Assembly (NCBI RefSeq): GCF_009725205.1
Contig: NZ_WNZY01000032.1
Location: 1 to 51,103 of the forward strand
Direction: 5' to 3'
Source of the DNA: Paenibacillus timonensis
Lineage (GTDB): Bacteria; Bacillota; Bacilli; Paenibacillales; Paenibacillaceae
Length of the DNA stretch: 51,103 bases
The position numbers were made by a program, and so were the translations under genes. This document shows positions 1-10,312 of the stretch, piece by piece. Within the stretch, counting starts at the first letter, position 1. Each line of letters begins with the position of its first letter. The notes under the pieces are model-generated. The model was not told the origin of the DNA. It did no database searches and saw only the letters and a list, made by a program, of their open reading frames with translations.

Positions 1-125
1 GCCCCCCTCAAGATGAGATTTCCCAATTAGTAAGACCCCTTGAAGACGACGAGGTTGATAGGCCTGAGGTGGAAGTGCAGCAATGTATGGAGCTGACAGG
101 TACTAATCGGTCGAGGGCTTATCCA
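1..125 (+). rRNA. 23S ribosomal RNA, 3' end (partial)
   Basis: The window opens inside a 23S rRNA gene. The run ending in GGTACTAATCGGTCGAGGGC is the conserved 3' terminus of Bacillus-type 23S rRNA. The 5' part of the gene lies outside the window. The mature end is placed near base 125 by analogy and could be off by a few bases. The 5S gene follows after about 60 bases, the usual rrn operon order. Confidence 0.95.
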
Positions 126-184
126 AAAAATCTAACACGCAAAACCGTTTCGTATCCAGTTTTCAAGGATTAAACCTTGAACCG

Positions 185-301
185 TTTGGTGGCGATGGCG
201 GAGGGGTTCCACACGTACCCATCCCGAACACGACCGTTAAGCCCTCCAGCGCCGATGGTACTTGGACCGAAGGGTCCTGGGAGAGTAGGACGCCGCCAAG
301 C
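185..301 (+). rRNA. 5S ribosomal RNA
   Basis: A 117-nt 5S rRNA. It begins TTTGGTGGCGATGGCGG and ends GGACGCCGCCAAGC, whose termini pair as in all 5S molecules; the conserved CCGAACACG and GCGCCGATGGTA segments lie between. It is the last gene of the rrn operon. An open reading frame crossing it on the same strand is an artefact. Confidence 0.96.
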
Positions 302-308
302 AAAGGGA

Positions 309-345
309 AAGAGCACTACCGTTCATTCGGTAGTGCTCTTTTTGC
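309..345 (+). terminator. Intrinsic terminator of the first rrn operon
   Basis: A near-perfect 13-bp stem (AAGAGCACTACCG pairing with CGGTAGTGCTCTT) with a short ATT-type loop, followed by a T run. It lies just 8 bases after the 5S gene and ends the rRNA operon. Confidence 0.9.
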
Positions 346-488
346 ATTCTCAAGTAAAAACTACAAAAAGCGTGCTGCCGATAAGAGAACGATTAGTAAA
401 AAATAGTTCTTTACTGATCATTCTCATTGCGGTATAAATAGATCACAGATGAAAAAGGGTCAAAGAAATTATTTTAAGGAGGGTTAAA

Positions 489-1322
489 ATGTCACACTTA
501 CAATTCGCTGAACTTTGCGTAAAACGTGCCAGCCTCACAAGGACCTTGCCAGAAGGAAAAGAGGAACTTCAATGGGTTTCCAATACGGCTGTTCTTATTT
601 ATGGAGAAAAAGAGGCAGTTTTAGTCGATACTTTTACTACTATTGAACATAACCAAGAATTGATCGATTGGATAAAGACATTTAACCGTGACCTAAAATA
701 CATCTATATTACGCACGGTCATGGTGATCATTTCTTTGGAATCAAACAAATAAAAGAAGCTTTTCCCCATGCTAAAGCATTGGCAACAGAAGGAACAGTA
801 AAAGAGAGTTTGAAACAAGGAAACCTAATTGAAAGCTTTTGGGATAAATTATTCCCTGATCAAATACCTCAACCTCAGGTCTTTCCTGATGTTATCAATA
901 TGAATTCTTTTGAACTCGAAGGACATAAGTTGGAGATCATTGAAGCTGGGTATACGGATACCGCGAATACAACATCATTGTGGATTCCGGATCTAGAATT
1001 ACTAGTGACCGGGGATGTTGTTTATAACGGAATCCATCCCTATCTAGCTGAAACCACGGAAAGTTCTCGAATCGAATGGATTCAAGCCATAGATCGTCTA
1101 ATGCAACTAAATCCAAAATTTGTTGTGGCGGGGCACAAAGTCCCCGAGAATGAGAATAACCCCAAAATCTTAGGTGAGACTCAGCAATATCTGTTAGACT
1201 TTAATCGAATGGAGAAAGAGACAGACACCGCTTCAGATTTATACAACAGCATGCTTCATCTTTACCCAAACCGGGTAAACCCAGGCTCACTTTGGGGATC
1301 AGCGAATGCGGCCAAGGCTTAA
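489..1322 (+). CDS. MBL-fold metallo-hydrolase
   Basis: 277-aa protein of the metallo-beta-lactamase fold. The zinc-binding signature THGHGDHFFG (HxHxDH) lies near residues 75-84; later metal ligands fit the TGDVVY aspartate near residue 178 and the VAGHKVP histidine near residue 216. No signal peptide is visible, so it is probably cytosolic. The ATG at 489 follows an AAGGAGGG site. The gene stands alone after the rrn terminator and is more A+T-rich than the following genes, which may indicate a separate origin. The substrate cannot be read from the sequence; the family includes lactonases, thioesterases and other hydrolases. Confidence 0.8.
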   Translation: MSHLQFAELCVKRASLTRTLPEGKEELQWVSNTAVLIYGEKEAVLVDTFTTIEHNQELIDWIKTFNRDLKYIYITHGHGDHFFGIKQIKEAFPHAKALATEGTVKESLKQGNLIESFWDKLFPDQIPQPQVFPDVINMNSFELEGHKLEIIEAGYTDTANTTSLWIPDLELLVTGDVVYNGIHPYLAETTESSRIEWIQAIDRLMQLNPKFVVAGHKVPENENNPKILGETQQYLLDFNRMEKETDTASDLYNSMLHLYPNRVNPGSLWGSANAAKA

Positions 1323-1540
1323 ACCTCATCGAAGGATTGAGAATAACATGAATAAACGATCCATAACATCAAAATTTTATCCCGCGTATCGATTTCGCCG
1401 AAATTTACGTTTATACCGGTGAGTAAGAAATTTAGCTTACTCCAGGTTGGAAATGAACCGATCGTGACGTGAAGGCGTGGAGCAGGGATGGAAGGCCGGT
1501 ATATGATAATGTCCGTCTACAGATGGGAGGTGTGCCCGAG

Positions 1541-2362
1541 ATGCCAACGTTAGCTAAAGAGCTGGTTAAGCGAAACCCTAAGCGAACTAGGTCCAATATG
1601 GAACAGGTGAATTTCCCGATATGGATACAGATGCATGGTGCAGCATTACGCAATTACTGCCGATCGTTAGCCGGCTCGGTTTGGGAAGGCGACGATTTGG
1701 CGCAAGATACGTGGCTCAAGATTTGGTCGGCGACGCAAGGTAAAGGAGACGACGTTCAAATCACACGAACGTACCTGTATCGCACGGCTCAGCATGCGTG
1801 GATTGACCGCAGCCGGAGAAAGCGGCTTCGGGCAGAGTCGCTTCCCATGGACGAACTTCTGCAAGCGCCGGGACAGAACGATCCCGCTGAAGTGTGGGGC
1901 GCGATGGAGACCCTGGTCTCCGAGCTTTCGCCCCTTCAACGAACCGCGCTACTGCTGATCGATATTTTACAGTATACGGCCGGTGAAGCTGCGCAGTTGA
2001 TTCAATCGACGGAAGGGGCTGTCAAAGCCGCCCTGCACAGAGCGAGGGTCAGACTGCGAAATGCCGTGGAGGGTTCCAGACGAGAAGGGAGAGACACCTC
2101 AGGTAAAGGGACTTCCATTGGGGAGGCTGCATCCCCAGACACATCCAATGACGTACTTGTTTATGCGTACATGGATGCGGTCCGCCGAGAAGACGCCGCT
2201 GCGCTTGCGATGCTGTATAACGACGTCCGGCCTCAGGATATAGTCCCGGTGTTAACACTCCAATCGTATCGCCGCAACTCCCTACGGAGCAAATCAGGCT
2301 CCCCTGCTACCGATCCGGTACAAAACCGGCAAAGTTTCATGTCCCTCGGTCTTGCCGCCTGA
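1541..2362 (+). CDS. RNA polymerase sigma factor, ECF-like (sigma-70 family)
   Basis: About 273 aa. Region 2 is seen in the GDDLAQDTWLKIW segment (the conserved DDLxQDxxL core-binding motif) and region 4 in LSPLQRTALLLIDILQYT followed by the AVKAALHRARVRLR helix-turn-helix. The last 80 residues (DVLVYAYMDAVRREDAAALA) resemble the start of a SnoaL-like tail seen on some ECF factors, but shorter. ATG 1541 is chosen because GGGAGGTG lies 8 bases upstream; an in-frame GTG at 1469 would add 24 residues without a good site. The clpP paralogue starts 18 bases downstream, suggesting one transcript. No anti-sigma gene is adjacent. The 218 bases upstream hold no recognised gene. Confidence 0.78.
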   Translation: MPTLAKELVKRNPKRTRSNMEQVNFPIWIQMHGAALRNYCRSLAGSVWEGDDLAQDTWLKIWSATQGKGDDVQITRTYLYRTAQHAWIDRSRRKRLRAESLPMDELLQAPGQNDPAEVWGAMETLVSELSPLQRTALLLIDILQYTAGEAAQLIQSTEGAVKAALHRARVRLRNAVEGSRREGRDTSGKGTSIGEAASPDTSNDVLVYAYMDAVRREDAAALAMLYNDVRPQDIVPVLTLQSYRRNSLRSKSGSPATDPVQNRQSFMSLGLAA

Positions 2363-2380
2363 TTCAAAGGAGGGTAAGCC

Positions 2381-2971
2381 ATGAGTTCAGTAATCCCTTA
2401 TGTTATCGAACAAACCGGACGAGGTGAACGGTCGTATGATATTTATTCGCGTTTGCTGAAAGATCGGATCGTGTTCCTCGGTTCAGCGATTGACGATCAG
2501 GTCGCCAATAGCATTACAGCGCAGATGTTGTTCTTGGCAGCTGAAGATCCGGAGAAGGATATTTACTTCTATATCAACAGTCCAGGTGGTTCAACATCAG
2601 CAGGCTTTGCCATATACGATACGATGCAATATGTGAAGCCGGACGTGCAAACGATCTGCTCCGGGCTGGCGGCTTCCTTTGCCGCGATACTGTTATTGTC
2701 TGGAGCCAAAGGGAAGCGGTTTGCCCTGCCCAACAGTGAGATTATGATTCATCAACCGCATGGAGGCGCGCAAGGGCAGGCCAGTGATATTGCGATCAGT
2801 GCCAAACGGATCTTAGGGATCCGGGAACGACTCAACGCCATTGCGGCGGAATGTACCGGGCAACCGCTGGAGCGAATTGAAAAGGATATGGATCGAGATT
2901 ATTTCATGAGCGCAGACGAAGCTCGCGAGTACGGAATCATCGACCAGGTCATTACCCACGACAAGCGGTAA
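2381..2971 (+). CDS. clpP: ClpP-family serine protease subunit (paralogue)
   Basis: 196 aa, the usual ClpP length. The catalytic triad is visible: Ser99 in [11 protein letters not shown], His124 in IMIHQPHGG and Asp173 in DRDYFMSA; the YINSPGGS segment forms the oxyanion and handle region. The nucleophile context is ASF where housekeeping ClpP usually has ASM. ClpP assembles as a double heptamer that degrades proteins fed by Clp ATPases. Its position directly behind an ECF-like sigma factor, with AAGGAGGGT before the ATG, suggests a second specialised copy rather than the main housekeeping one (inference). No Clp ATPase is nearby. Confidence 0.88.
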   Translation: MSSVIPYVIEQTGRGERSYDIYSRLLKDRIVFLGSAIDDQVANSITAQMLFLAAEDPEKDIYFYINSPGGSTSAGFAIYDTMQYVKPDVQTICSGLAASFAAILLLSGAKGKRFALPNSEIMIHQPHGGAQGQASDIAISAKRILGIRERLNAIAAECTGQPLERIEKDMDRDYFMSADEAREYGIIDQVITHDKR

Positions 2972-2993
2972 CGAAGCACTGGATCGGAAGAAT

Positions 2994-3037
2994 AGGAGGG
3001 AGAAGGCGAATGTGGCCTCTCCGTCCTTTTTCTTTTT
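2994..3037 (+). terminator. Intrinsic terminator after clpP
   Basis: A GC-rich stem (GGAGGGAGAAGGC against GCCTCTCCGTCC, two mismatches) followed by TTTTTCTTTTT. It closes the sigma factor-clpP unit. About 300 bases without a gene follow, up to guaB. Confidence 0.7.
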
Positions 3038-3163
3038 GCCGAATCAAAGCTGGAGGAATGGGGCAGGATTAGCATCAGAATCCATGAAATGAACCTAATG
3101 TACGCGTGAAATAGACACTCGTATTCGGTGGGCGGCCGAGTGATTTTTTGGCTGCGGTTGTCC

Positions 3164-3192
3164 TTGACAGCCTAGGGGGGCTTTGCTAAGAT
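3164..3192 (+). promoter_or_regulatory. Sigma-A promoter of guaB
   Basis: TTGACA (3164-3169) and TAAGAT (3187-3192) are separated by exactly 17 bases. A leader of about 145 nt follows before guaB; it carries a T run at about 3276-3283 but no purine or other riboswitch that I recognise. Confidence 0.8.
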
Positions 3193-3255
3193 GGGAACAA
3201 TATATTTTCGTAAGTGCCTATTCTGTCTTGATATATAAGGGTTATGTTCTTCTAA

Positions 3256-4800
<1,545 letters not shown>

Positions 4801-4849
4801 TAGGGGTAATTCAAAAAGTCAAAAGGGTTTAAACCATTATTTTCCACAT

Positions 4850-4886
4850 CAGGCAGGGCGTTTTCCGTCCTGCTTGTCTTTTTTTG
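4850..4886 (+). terminator. Intrinsic terminator after guaB
   Basis: Stem GCAGGGCG/CCGTCCTGC around a TTTT loop, followed by TTGTCTTTTTTT. It separates guaB from dacA. Confidence 0.8.
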
Positions 4887-4948
4887 CGGGTACCCCTGTG
4901 ATAGAATAGATAAAGCAAATGAAAGAATATGAGGGGAGCTTTAAGGCA

Positions 4949-6358
4949 TTGAAACACAAACAACCACAACGCAAGTCGACAACCAAACGGCGTTTCCTGC
5001 GCAAAAGCGTAGCTTCTGTATTGCTGCTAAATCTACTATGTTTCTCTCTTGCACCGGTGATGGCACTGGCGGAGGGAGAGCAAACGGAATCTACTTCTTC
5101 TGAATCTACGACAACCGAAACGACGACAGTGCAAACAGCCACCTCAATTCCTTCCGTGGAATCCCTGGGCTTGGAAGTGAAGTCCGCGGTTTTGCTGGAG
5201 CCTGTATCCGGGCAAGTATTGATGAACATCAACGGGGATGTTCCTTTGCCTCCGGCCAGCATGACCAAAATGATGACCGAATATATCGTGGCTGACCTCG
5301 TGAAGCAAGGGAAGTTCAGTTGGGACGACGTGGTGACGGTAGGAAAAAATGCCGCCCAAACGATCGGCTCGCGGATTTTTCTGGCCGAAGGGGATCAACA
5401 TACTATTGAAGAGTTATATATCGCGATGGCCGTCGGCTCCGCGAACGATGCGACGGTGGCTTTGGCTGAGCATGTTGCAGGTTCCGAGCAAGCTTTCGTG
5501 AAAATGATGAATGACGAAGCCAAGCGTATGGGGATGAAAACCGCGCACTTTGCGAACTCCACCGGCTTGGACATTGCGGATATGCCGGAACAATTCCGTC
5601 CTTCGGATACCGAAGAGACCGTGATGTCAGCAATGGATGCAGCCATTCTGGCAAGATACATTGTGACGGACCATCCGGACTTTACTCGGTTCACAACGAT
5701 CCAATCGTACAAGTTCCGTGAGCGAGATACCGCTCCAATGATCAACTGGAACTGGATGCTGGAAGCCAACAAAAACGTGACTAACTTTAAGCAATACGCC
5801 TATGATGGTCTTGACGGGCTCAAAACGGGACACACCACGAATGCGGGCAACTGCTTTACCGGGACGGCCGTCCGTAACGGAATGCGCTTGATCAGCGTTG
5901 TGATGGGTGCTAAAACCGAAGGCTCTCGTTTCGTTGAAAGCCGTAAAGTCCTGGACTTCGGCTTCAATAACTTTGAAACGAAGCAAATCGTACCACCGAA
6001 AACAACGGTTGCAGGGACAGAAACCGTGACGGTGAAAAAAGCGAAAAACACGGAGATTCCGGTCGTAACGGATCAAGCGGTTAGCTTTGTCGTACCGAAA
6101 GGCGCGGACACGAGCGCGGTACAACCCAAAGTGACGTTGGCCGATGAGAGCACCTTGACAGCTCCGTTGAAGCAGGGGACGAAGGTCGGAACCGTAACCT
6201 ACTCGTTTAAGGCTCCAGGCATGGACCAAACGCTTGAGAAGACAGTGAACCTGATCACAGCGGAAGATGCGGAAAAAGCCGGTTGGTTTAAGCTGATGAT
6301 GCGAGCCATCGGCGATTTCTTCAGCGATCTGTTCAACGGCATCAAAAATCTTTTCTAA
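4949..6358 (+). CDS. dacA: D-alanyl-D-alanine carboxypeptidase (PBP5 type)
   Basis: Serine-type carboxypeptidase that removes the terminal D-Ala of peptidoglycan stem peptides outside the membrane. Motifs: SMTK with Ser104, SAN with Ser164, KTG starting at Lys292. The N terminus has basic residues then a hydrophobic stretch (SVASVLLLNLLCFSLA) and ALAEG cleavage region, a signal peptide. The C terminus has the PBP5 beta domain and an amphipathic tail (KLMMRAIGDFFSDLFNGI) for membrane attachment. TTG 4949 is chosen because GAGGGGAG lies 10 bases upstream; ATG 4919 is in frame but lacks a site. Position after guaB matches B. subtilis dacA. Confidence 0.93.
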   Translation: MKHKQPQRKSTTKRRFLRKSVASVLLLNLLCFSLAPVMALAEGEQTESTSSESTTTETTTVQTATSIPSVESLGLEVKSAVLLEPVSGQVLMNINGDVPLPPASMTKMMTEYIVADLVKQGKFSWDDVVTVGKNAAQTIGSRIFLAEGDQHTIEELYIAMAVGSANDATVALAEHVAGSEQAFVKMMNDEAKRMGMKTAHFANSTGLDIADMPEQFRPSDTEETVMSAMDAAILARYIVTDHPDFTRFTTIQSYKFRERDTAPMINWNWMLEANKNVTNFKQYAYDGLDGLKTGHTTNAGNCFTGTAVRNGMRLISVVMGAKTEGSRFVESRKVLDFGFNNFETKQIVPPKTTVAGTETVTVKKAKNTEIPVVTDQAVSFVVPKGADTSAVQPKVTLADESTLTAPLKQGTKVGTVTYSFKAPGMDQTLEKTVNLITAEDAEKAGWFKLMMRAIGDFFSDLFNGIKNLF

Positions 6359-6385
6359 GCGTCCTTTCATATCCGAGTAAACGGG

Positions 6386-6414
6386 TTGTGTATTTCAACT
6401 GTATCTTGTAAAAT
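6386..6414 (+). promoter_or_regulatory. Sigma-A promoter of pdxS
   Basis: TTGTGT (6386-6391), 17-base spacer, TAAAAT (6409-6414), about 33 bases before the pdxS start codon. Confidence 0.7.
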
Positions 6415-6446
6415 ATTTAGTTAGATTATTATCGGGAGGATTGGAC

Positions 6447-7328
6447 ATGGAAACAGGAACATCGCGTGTAAAAAGAGGTATGGCTGAGATGCAAAAAGGC
6501 GGCGTCATTATGGACGTCATGAATGCGGAACAAGCCAAAATCGCCGAAGCGGCTGGAGCTACCGCCGTTATGGCATTGGAACGTGTGCCTTCCGATATCC
6601 GGGCGGCTGGCGGCGTAGCCCGCATGGCGGATCCGACGATCGTTGAGGAAGTCATGAAGGTTGTCTCCATCCCGGTCATGGCAAAAGCGCGGATCGGTCA
6701 TTACGTGGAAGCGAAAGTTCTGGAATCGCTTGGGGTAGACTATCTGGACGAGAGTGAAGTGCTGACCCCGGCGGATGAAGTATTCCATATCGATAAACGG
6801 GATTTCACCGTACCGTTCGTATGCGGGGCGAAGGATCTGGGCGAAGCGCTTCGTCGCATTAGCGAAGGCGCATCGATGATCCGGACGAAAGGGGAGCCGG
6901 GAACGGGCAACATCGTGGAAGCGGTACGTCACATGCGTCTGATCAACAGCCAAATCCGCAAGGTGCAGAACATGTCGAAGGATGAGCTTTATGCCGAGGC
7001 GAAGAACCTTGGTGTGGCTTACGACCTGCTTTTCGAAGTACATGAGAACGGCAAGCTGCCGGTCGTTAACTTCGCGGCGGGCGGTGTAGCAACACCGGCC
7101 GATGCGGCTTTGATGATGCATTTGGGCGCGGACGGGGTATTTGTCGGCTCCGGTATTTTTAAATCGGACAGTCCCGAGAAATTTGCTCGTGCGATCGTCG
7201 AAGCGACGACGCATTATACGGATTATAAATTGATTGCGGAAGTATCCAAAAATTTGGGTACACCGATGAAAGGCATCGAGATTTCCAAATTGTCCGCGGC
7301 AGAGCGGATGTCGGATCGCGGCTGGTAA
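6447..7328 (+). CDS. pdxS: Pyridoxal 5'-phosphate synthase, lyase subunit
   Basis: 293 aa. PdxS builds PLP from ribose 5-phosphate, glyceraldehyde 3-phosphate and ammonia supplied by PdxT. It matches the family over its length: [35 protein letters not shown], the Schiff-base lysine in VMAKARIGH, and [17 protein letters not shown] 6447 lies 6 bases after GGGAGGA; an in-frame TTG six bases earlier overlaps the site. pdxT follows after 158 bases that contain a CCCCGGC/GCCGGGG hairpin without a T run, which could set the ratio of the two subunits (inference). Confidence 0.97.
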   Translation: METGTSRVKRGMAEMQKGGVIMDVMNAEQAKIAEAAGATAVMALERVPSDIRAAGGVARMADPTIVEEVMKVVSIPVMAKARIGHYVEAKVLESLGVDYLDESEVLTPADEVFHIDKRDFTVPFVCGAKDLGEALRRISEGASMIRTKGEPGTGNIVEAVRHMRLINSQIRKVQNMSKDELYAEAKNLGVAYDLLFEVHENGKLPVVNFAAGGVATPADAALMMHLGADGVFVGSGIFKSDSPEKFARAIVEATTHYTDYKLIAEVSKNLGTPMKGIEISKLSAAERMSDRGW

Positions 7329-7486
7329 TCGTCTATCGCCAAGAACCGTAGGATCTAAAGCAAGTCCTTGACCCCGGCTGTCTCTTTCCGATGGCCGGGG
7401 TACATCATAGTGACCTACGTGAGCAACGGAAGCTTCGTGATCAAAAAATGACTTATTGAACTACCTCTAGAGAAAGAAGGTTTGTC

Positions 7487-8065
7487 ATGAAAGTAGGAGT
7501 GTTAGCGCTGCAAGGCGCGGTTGCGGAGCATATCCGCAGCTTGGAGAAGACCGGCGTTGAAGCTGTAACCGTGAAGCACACCGAACAGCTTGCTGAGCTG
7601 GATGGACTGATCATTCCTGGCGGCGAAAGCACGACCATCGGCAAACTGATGCGTAAATACGGCTTTATGGATGAGATTCGAAGCTTTTCCGGACAAGGTA
7701 AACCGGTATTCGGGACCTGTGCCGGACTGATCGTGATGGCTAAGGAGATCGAGGGCGGCGAGGAAGCTCATCTCGGACTGATGGATATCAAGGTATCGCG
7801 CAATGCGTTTGGACGTCAGCGTGAAAGCTTCGAAACCGATCTTGACGTGAAGGGACTTGAGGTTCCACTGCGGGCGGTATTCATTCGGGCCCCGCTGATC
7901 ACGGCAGTTGGAGAAGGGGTAGAGGTGTTGTCGACTTATCACGATGAAATTGTGACGGCACGCCAGGGGCATCTGCTCGTTTCGTCGTTCCATCCGGAGC
8001 TGACTGACGACTTCTCGCTACATACGTATTTTGTTGAGATGATCAAGCAAGCCAAGCAGCCGTAA
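7487..8065 (+). CDS. pdxT: Pyridoxal 5'-phosphate synthase, glutaminase subunit
   Basis: 192 aa class I glutamine amidotransferase. It hydrolyses glutamine and channels ammonia to PdxS. The nucleophile is Cys78 in FGTCAGL; PGGEST (residues 44-49) binds glutamine; the His-Glu pair is in SSFHPELTDD near the C terminus. The ATG follows AAAGAAGG. Gene order pdxS-pdxT matches yaaD-yaaE of B. subtilis. Confidence 0.96.
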   Translation: MKVGVLALQGAVAEHIRSLEKTGVEAVTVKHTEQLAELDGLIIPGGESTTIGKLMRKYGFMDEIRSFSGQGKPVFGTCAGLIVMAKEIEGGEEAHLGLMDIKVSRNAFGRQRESFETDLDVKGLEVPLRAVFIRAPLITAVGEGVEVLSTYHDEIVTARQGHLLVSSFHPELTDDFSLHTYFVEMIKQAKQP

Positions 8066-8070
8066 ACAGG

Positions 8071-8098
8071 CCTTGACTCCTTTGCGGGTTGAGGTTTT
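8071..8098 (+). terminator. Terminator-like hairpin after pdxT
   Basis: CCTTGACTC pairs with GGGTTGAGG (several G-U pairs) and is followed by TTTTAT. It lies 6 bases after the pdxT stop. Moderate strength. Confidence 0.5.
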
Positions 8099-8206
8099 AT
8101 CTGTTTTACCGGCGTTTTGAACTTCCGATAGCAGCCTTTCCGTCCGCGGGTCTCCCCAGATGAAGGTCGGCAGGTCTGTGCGGGATCATTCTAGGAGGGA
8201 CTACTC

Positions 8207-9493
8207 ATGTTAGATGTGAAAATCATGCGAAATGAATATACACGCGTTGAGGAAGCGCTGAAGAATCGGGGAAAATCGCTGGAGCTCATCTCCGGTTTTG
8301 CGCCGCTGGACGAGAAACGCCGGGTGTTGCTTCAAGAAAGCGAAGCGCTTAAAAATCGCCGGAACACCGTCTCCGCAGAAGTTGCACTGCGCAAGAAAAA
8401 CAAGGAGAACGCCGACGAGTTAATCGTAGAGATGCGCGAAGTCGGAGATCGCATCAAGGAGCTGGACGAAGAGGTTCGGACGCTTGAGGTGAAAATCGAC
8501 GAGCTGATGCTCTCCATTCCGAACATCCCTCATGCAAGCGTACCGGTAGGCGCTTCGGAAGAAGATAATGTCGAAGTTCGCCGTTGGAGCGAGCCGCGGA
8601 ACTTTGAGTTTACTCCGAAAGCGCATTGGGATATTGCAGCGGACCTCGGAATTCTTGATTTTGAAGCCGCAGCGAAGGTGACCGGTTCGCGGTTTACTTT
8701 TTATAAAGGGTTGGGGGCTCGCCTCGAACGTGCGCTCATTAACTTTATGATGGACCTGCACAGCAACGAGCATGGGTACGAGGAAATGCTGCCGCCTTAC
8801 ATCGTTAATCGCGACAGCTTATACGGAACGGGCCAGCTACCGAAGTTCGAGGAGGATCTGTTCAAACTATCGGGCGCCAGCGACTATTATTTGATTCCTA
8901 CGGCTGAGGTGCCGGTGACGAACTATCATCGGGATGAAATTCTGAATGCGGAAGACTTACCGCGCAATTATGTGGCTTACAGCTCCTGCTTCCGTTCTGA
9001 GGCTGGTGCAGCTGGCCGCGATACCCGTGGTTTGATTCGTCAACACCAGTTCAACAAGGTGGAAATGATCAAAATTGTTCATCCGGACAACTCTTATGAC
9101 GAGCTGGAGAAAATGACGAACAACGCCGAGCGCGTGCTGCAGCTGTTAAACCTGCCTTACCGTGTGCTTGCGTTGTGTACGGGCGACATGGGCTTTACGG
9201 CTGCCAAAACGTACGACCTGGAAGTATGGCTTCCAGAGAGCGGGTTGTACCGCGAAATCTCCTCTTGCTCCAACGTGGAGGACTTCCAGGCCCGCCGGGC
9301 GAACATTCGGTTCCGTCCAGAGCCGAAGGCGAAGCCGGAGTTCGTGCATACGCTAAATGGCTCGGGACTAGCGGTTGGACGCACCGTGGCTGCGATCTTG
9401 GAGAATTACCAGCAGGAAGACGGCAGCGTGGAGATTCCAGAGGCGCTGCGCCCTTATATGGGGAATTTGCAGAAGATTACCAAGCGTAATTAG
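8207..9493 (+). CDS. serS: Seryl-tRNA synthetase
   Basis: 428 aa class II synthetase charging tRNA-Ser. The N-terminal residues 1-110 form the coiled-coil arm that grips the long variable arm of tRNA-Ser; motif 2 is in [20 protein letters not shown] and motif 3 in [18 protein letters not shown]. The ATG follows TAGGAGGG. The 141-base leader has no T-box (no GGGTGGTACCGCG element), unlike many Firmicute serS genes. The cognate tRNA-Ser lies just downstream. Confidence 0.97.
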   Translation: MLDVKIMRNEYTRVEEALKNRGKSLELISGFAPLDEKRRVLLQESEALKNRRNTVSAEVALRKKNKENADELIVEMREVGDRIKELDEEVRTLEVKIDELMLSIPNIPHASVPVGASEEDNVEVRRWSEPRNFEFTPKAHWDIAADLGILDFEAAAKVTGSRFTFYKGLGARLERALINFMMDLHSNEHGYEEMLPPYIVNRDSLYGTGQLPKFEEDLFKLSGASDYYLIPTAEVPVTNYHRDEILNAEDLPRNYVAYSSCFRSEAGAAGRDTRGLIRQHQFNKVEMIKIVHPDNSYDELEKMTNNAERVLQLLNLPYRVLALCTGDMGFTAAKTYDLEVWLPESGLYREISSCSNVEDFQARRANIRFRPEPKAKPEFVHTLNGSGLAVGRTVAAILENYQQEDGSVEIPEALRPYMGNLQKITKRN

Positions 9494-9494
9494 C

Positions 9495-9523
9495 TTGCGT
9501 AGCGGCAAGCGATATGGTAGAAT
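9495..9523 (+). promoter_or_regulatory. Sigma-A promoter of tRNA-Ser
   Basis: TTGCGT (9495-9500), 17 bases, TAGAAT (9518-9523) with a TG one base upstream of the -10. It begins at the serS stop and lies 32 bases before the tRNA. Confidence 0.72.
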
Positions 9524-9555
9524 CTGATTTGTTACGCTAAATTGGATTCACCTTT

Positions 9556-9644
9556 GGAGAGGTACCGAAGCGGTCATAACGGGGCGGTCTTGAAAACCGT
9601 TAGGGTGCAAGCCCACGTGGGTTCGAATCCCACCCTCTCCGCCA
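9556..9644 (+). tRNA. tRNA-Ser (anticodon TGA)
   Basis: 89 nt including an encoded CCA. The acceptor stem GGAGAGG pairs with CCTCTCC, the T arm is GTGGG-TTCGAAT-CCCAC, and the class II variable arm is long. The anticodon loop CTTGAAA gives UGA at 9591-9593, reading UCA and other UCN codons. The gene is directly downstream of serS. Its 3' end seeds the tandem repeats that follow. Confidence 0.95.
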
Positions 9645-10201
9645 TACGAGAATAATCAACCGATTCCTGAAAGGGAGTCGGTTTTTTTGTGTATGGCGAA
9701 AGGTGGGATTCGAACGGGCCGTGAAGCGGACATGCCCTAAGGCATGTTCGTAGGCCCCGGCGTGATAGTCGCACAGCGTAGCCGCACTTGTGCGGCTACG
9801 TCCGACGGTTCGAATCCCACCCTCTCCGCCATACGAGAATAATCAACCGATTCCTGAAAAGGAGTCGGTTTTTTTGTGTATGGCGAAAGGTGGGATTCGA
9901 ACGGGCCGTGAAGCGGACATGCCCTAAGGCATGTCCGTAGGCCCCGGCGTGATAGTCGCACAGCGTAGCCGCACTTGTGTGGCTACGTGCGACGGAGCGA
10001 ATCCCACCCTCTCCGCCATACGAGAATAATCAACCGATTCCTGAAAGGGAGTCGGTTTTTTTGTGTATGGCGAAAGGTGGGATTCGAACGGGCCGTGAAG
10101 CGGACATGCCCTAAGGCATGTCCGTAGGCCCCGGCGTGATAGTCGCACAGCGTGCTGCACTTGTGCGGCTACGTCCGACGGAGCGAATCCCACCCTCTCC
10201 G
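9642..10201 (+). repeat. Three tandem 187-bp units derived from the tRNA-Ser 3' end
   Basis: Three nearly identical units, 9642-9828, 9829-10015 and 10016-10201 (187, 187 and 186 bp). Each contains: a terminator hairpin (ACCGATTCC/GGGAGTCGGT then T7; first copy 9657-9689); an inverted partial copy of the tRNA T arm and acceptor end (GGTGGGATTCGAAC; first 9693-9715); a perfect or near-perfect hairpin CGGACATGCC-CTAA-GGCATGTCCG; a second hairpin CGTAGCCGCAC-TT-GTGCGGCTACG; and a forward copy of the last 20 or so bases of the tRNA ending CTCTCCGCCA. Unit 1 keeps TTCGAATCCCACC; units 2 and 3 have AGCGAATCCCACC. No full tRNA is rebuilt in any unit. Minus-strand reading frames here (with MAERVGFEP) are artefacts of the inverted tRNA piece. 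Confidence 0.9.
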
Positions 10202-10312
10202 CCATACATCGATCATCCAGAGAGCAGAGATGCTCTCTTTGTTCATGCATAACGGAGGCCCTTTCATCGCAAATTAACTCTGTTGATCAAATCAAGGGAG
10301 GCATTATTCGTT

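Noticed and set aside
177..437. 86-aa frame crossing the 5S rRNA and terminator
   Set aside because: It overlaps a clear 5S gene and rrn terminator and has no ribosome site.
8066..8206. T-box leader of serS
   Set aside because: No specifier stem or GGTGGTACCGCG antiterminator sequence can be found.
9690..9830. A second tRNA on the minus strand in the repeat units
   Set aside because: Only the T loop and acceptor end are present; the T stem does not pair and there is no anticodon arm.
9642..10201. CRISPR array
   Set aside because: Units are 187 bp and identical throughout; there are no short repeats with unique spacers and no cas genes.
9574..10250. Minus-strand reading frames with MAERVGFEP
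   Set aside because: They are translations of the inverted tRNA-Ser 3' fragments and hairpins; such frames are a known artefact beside tRNA genes.
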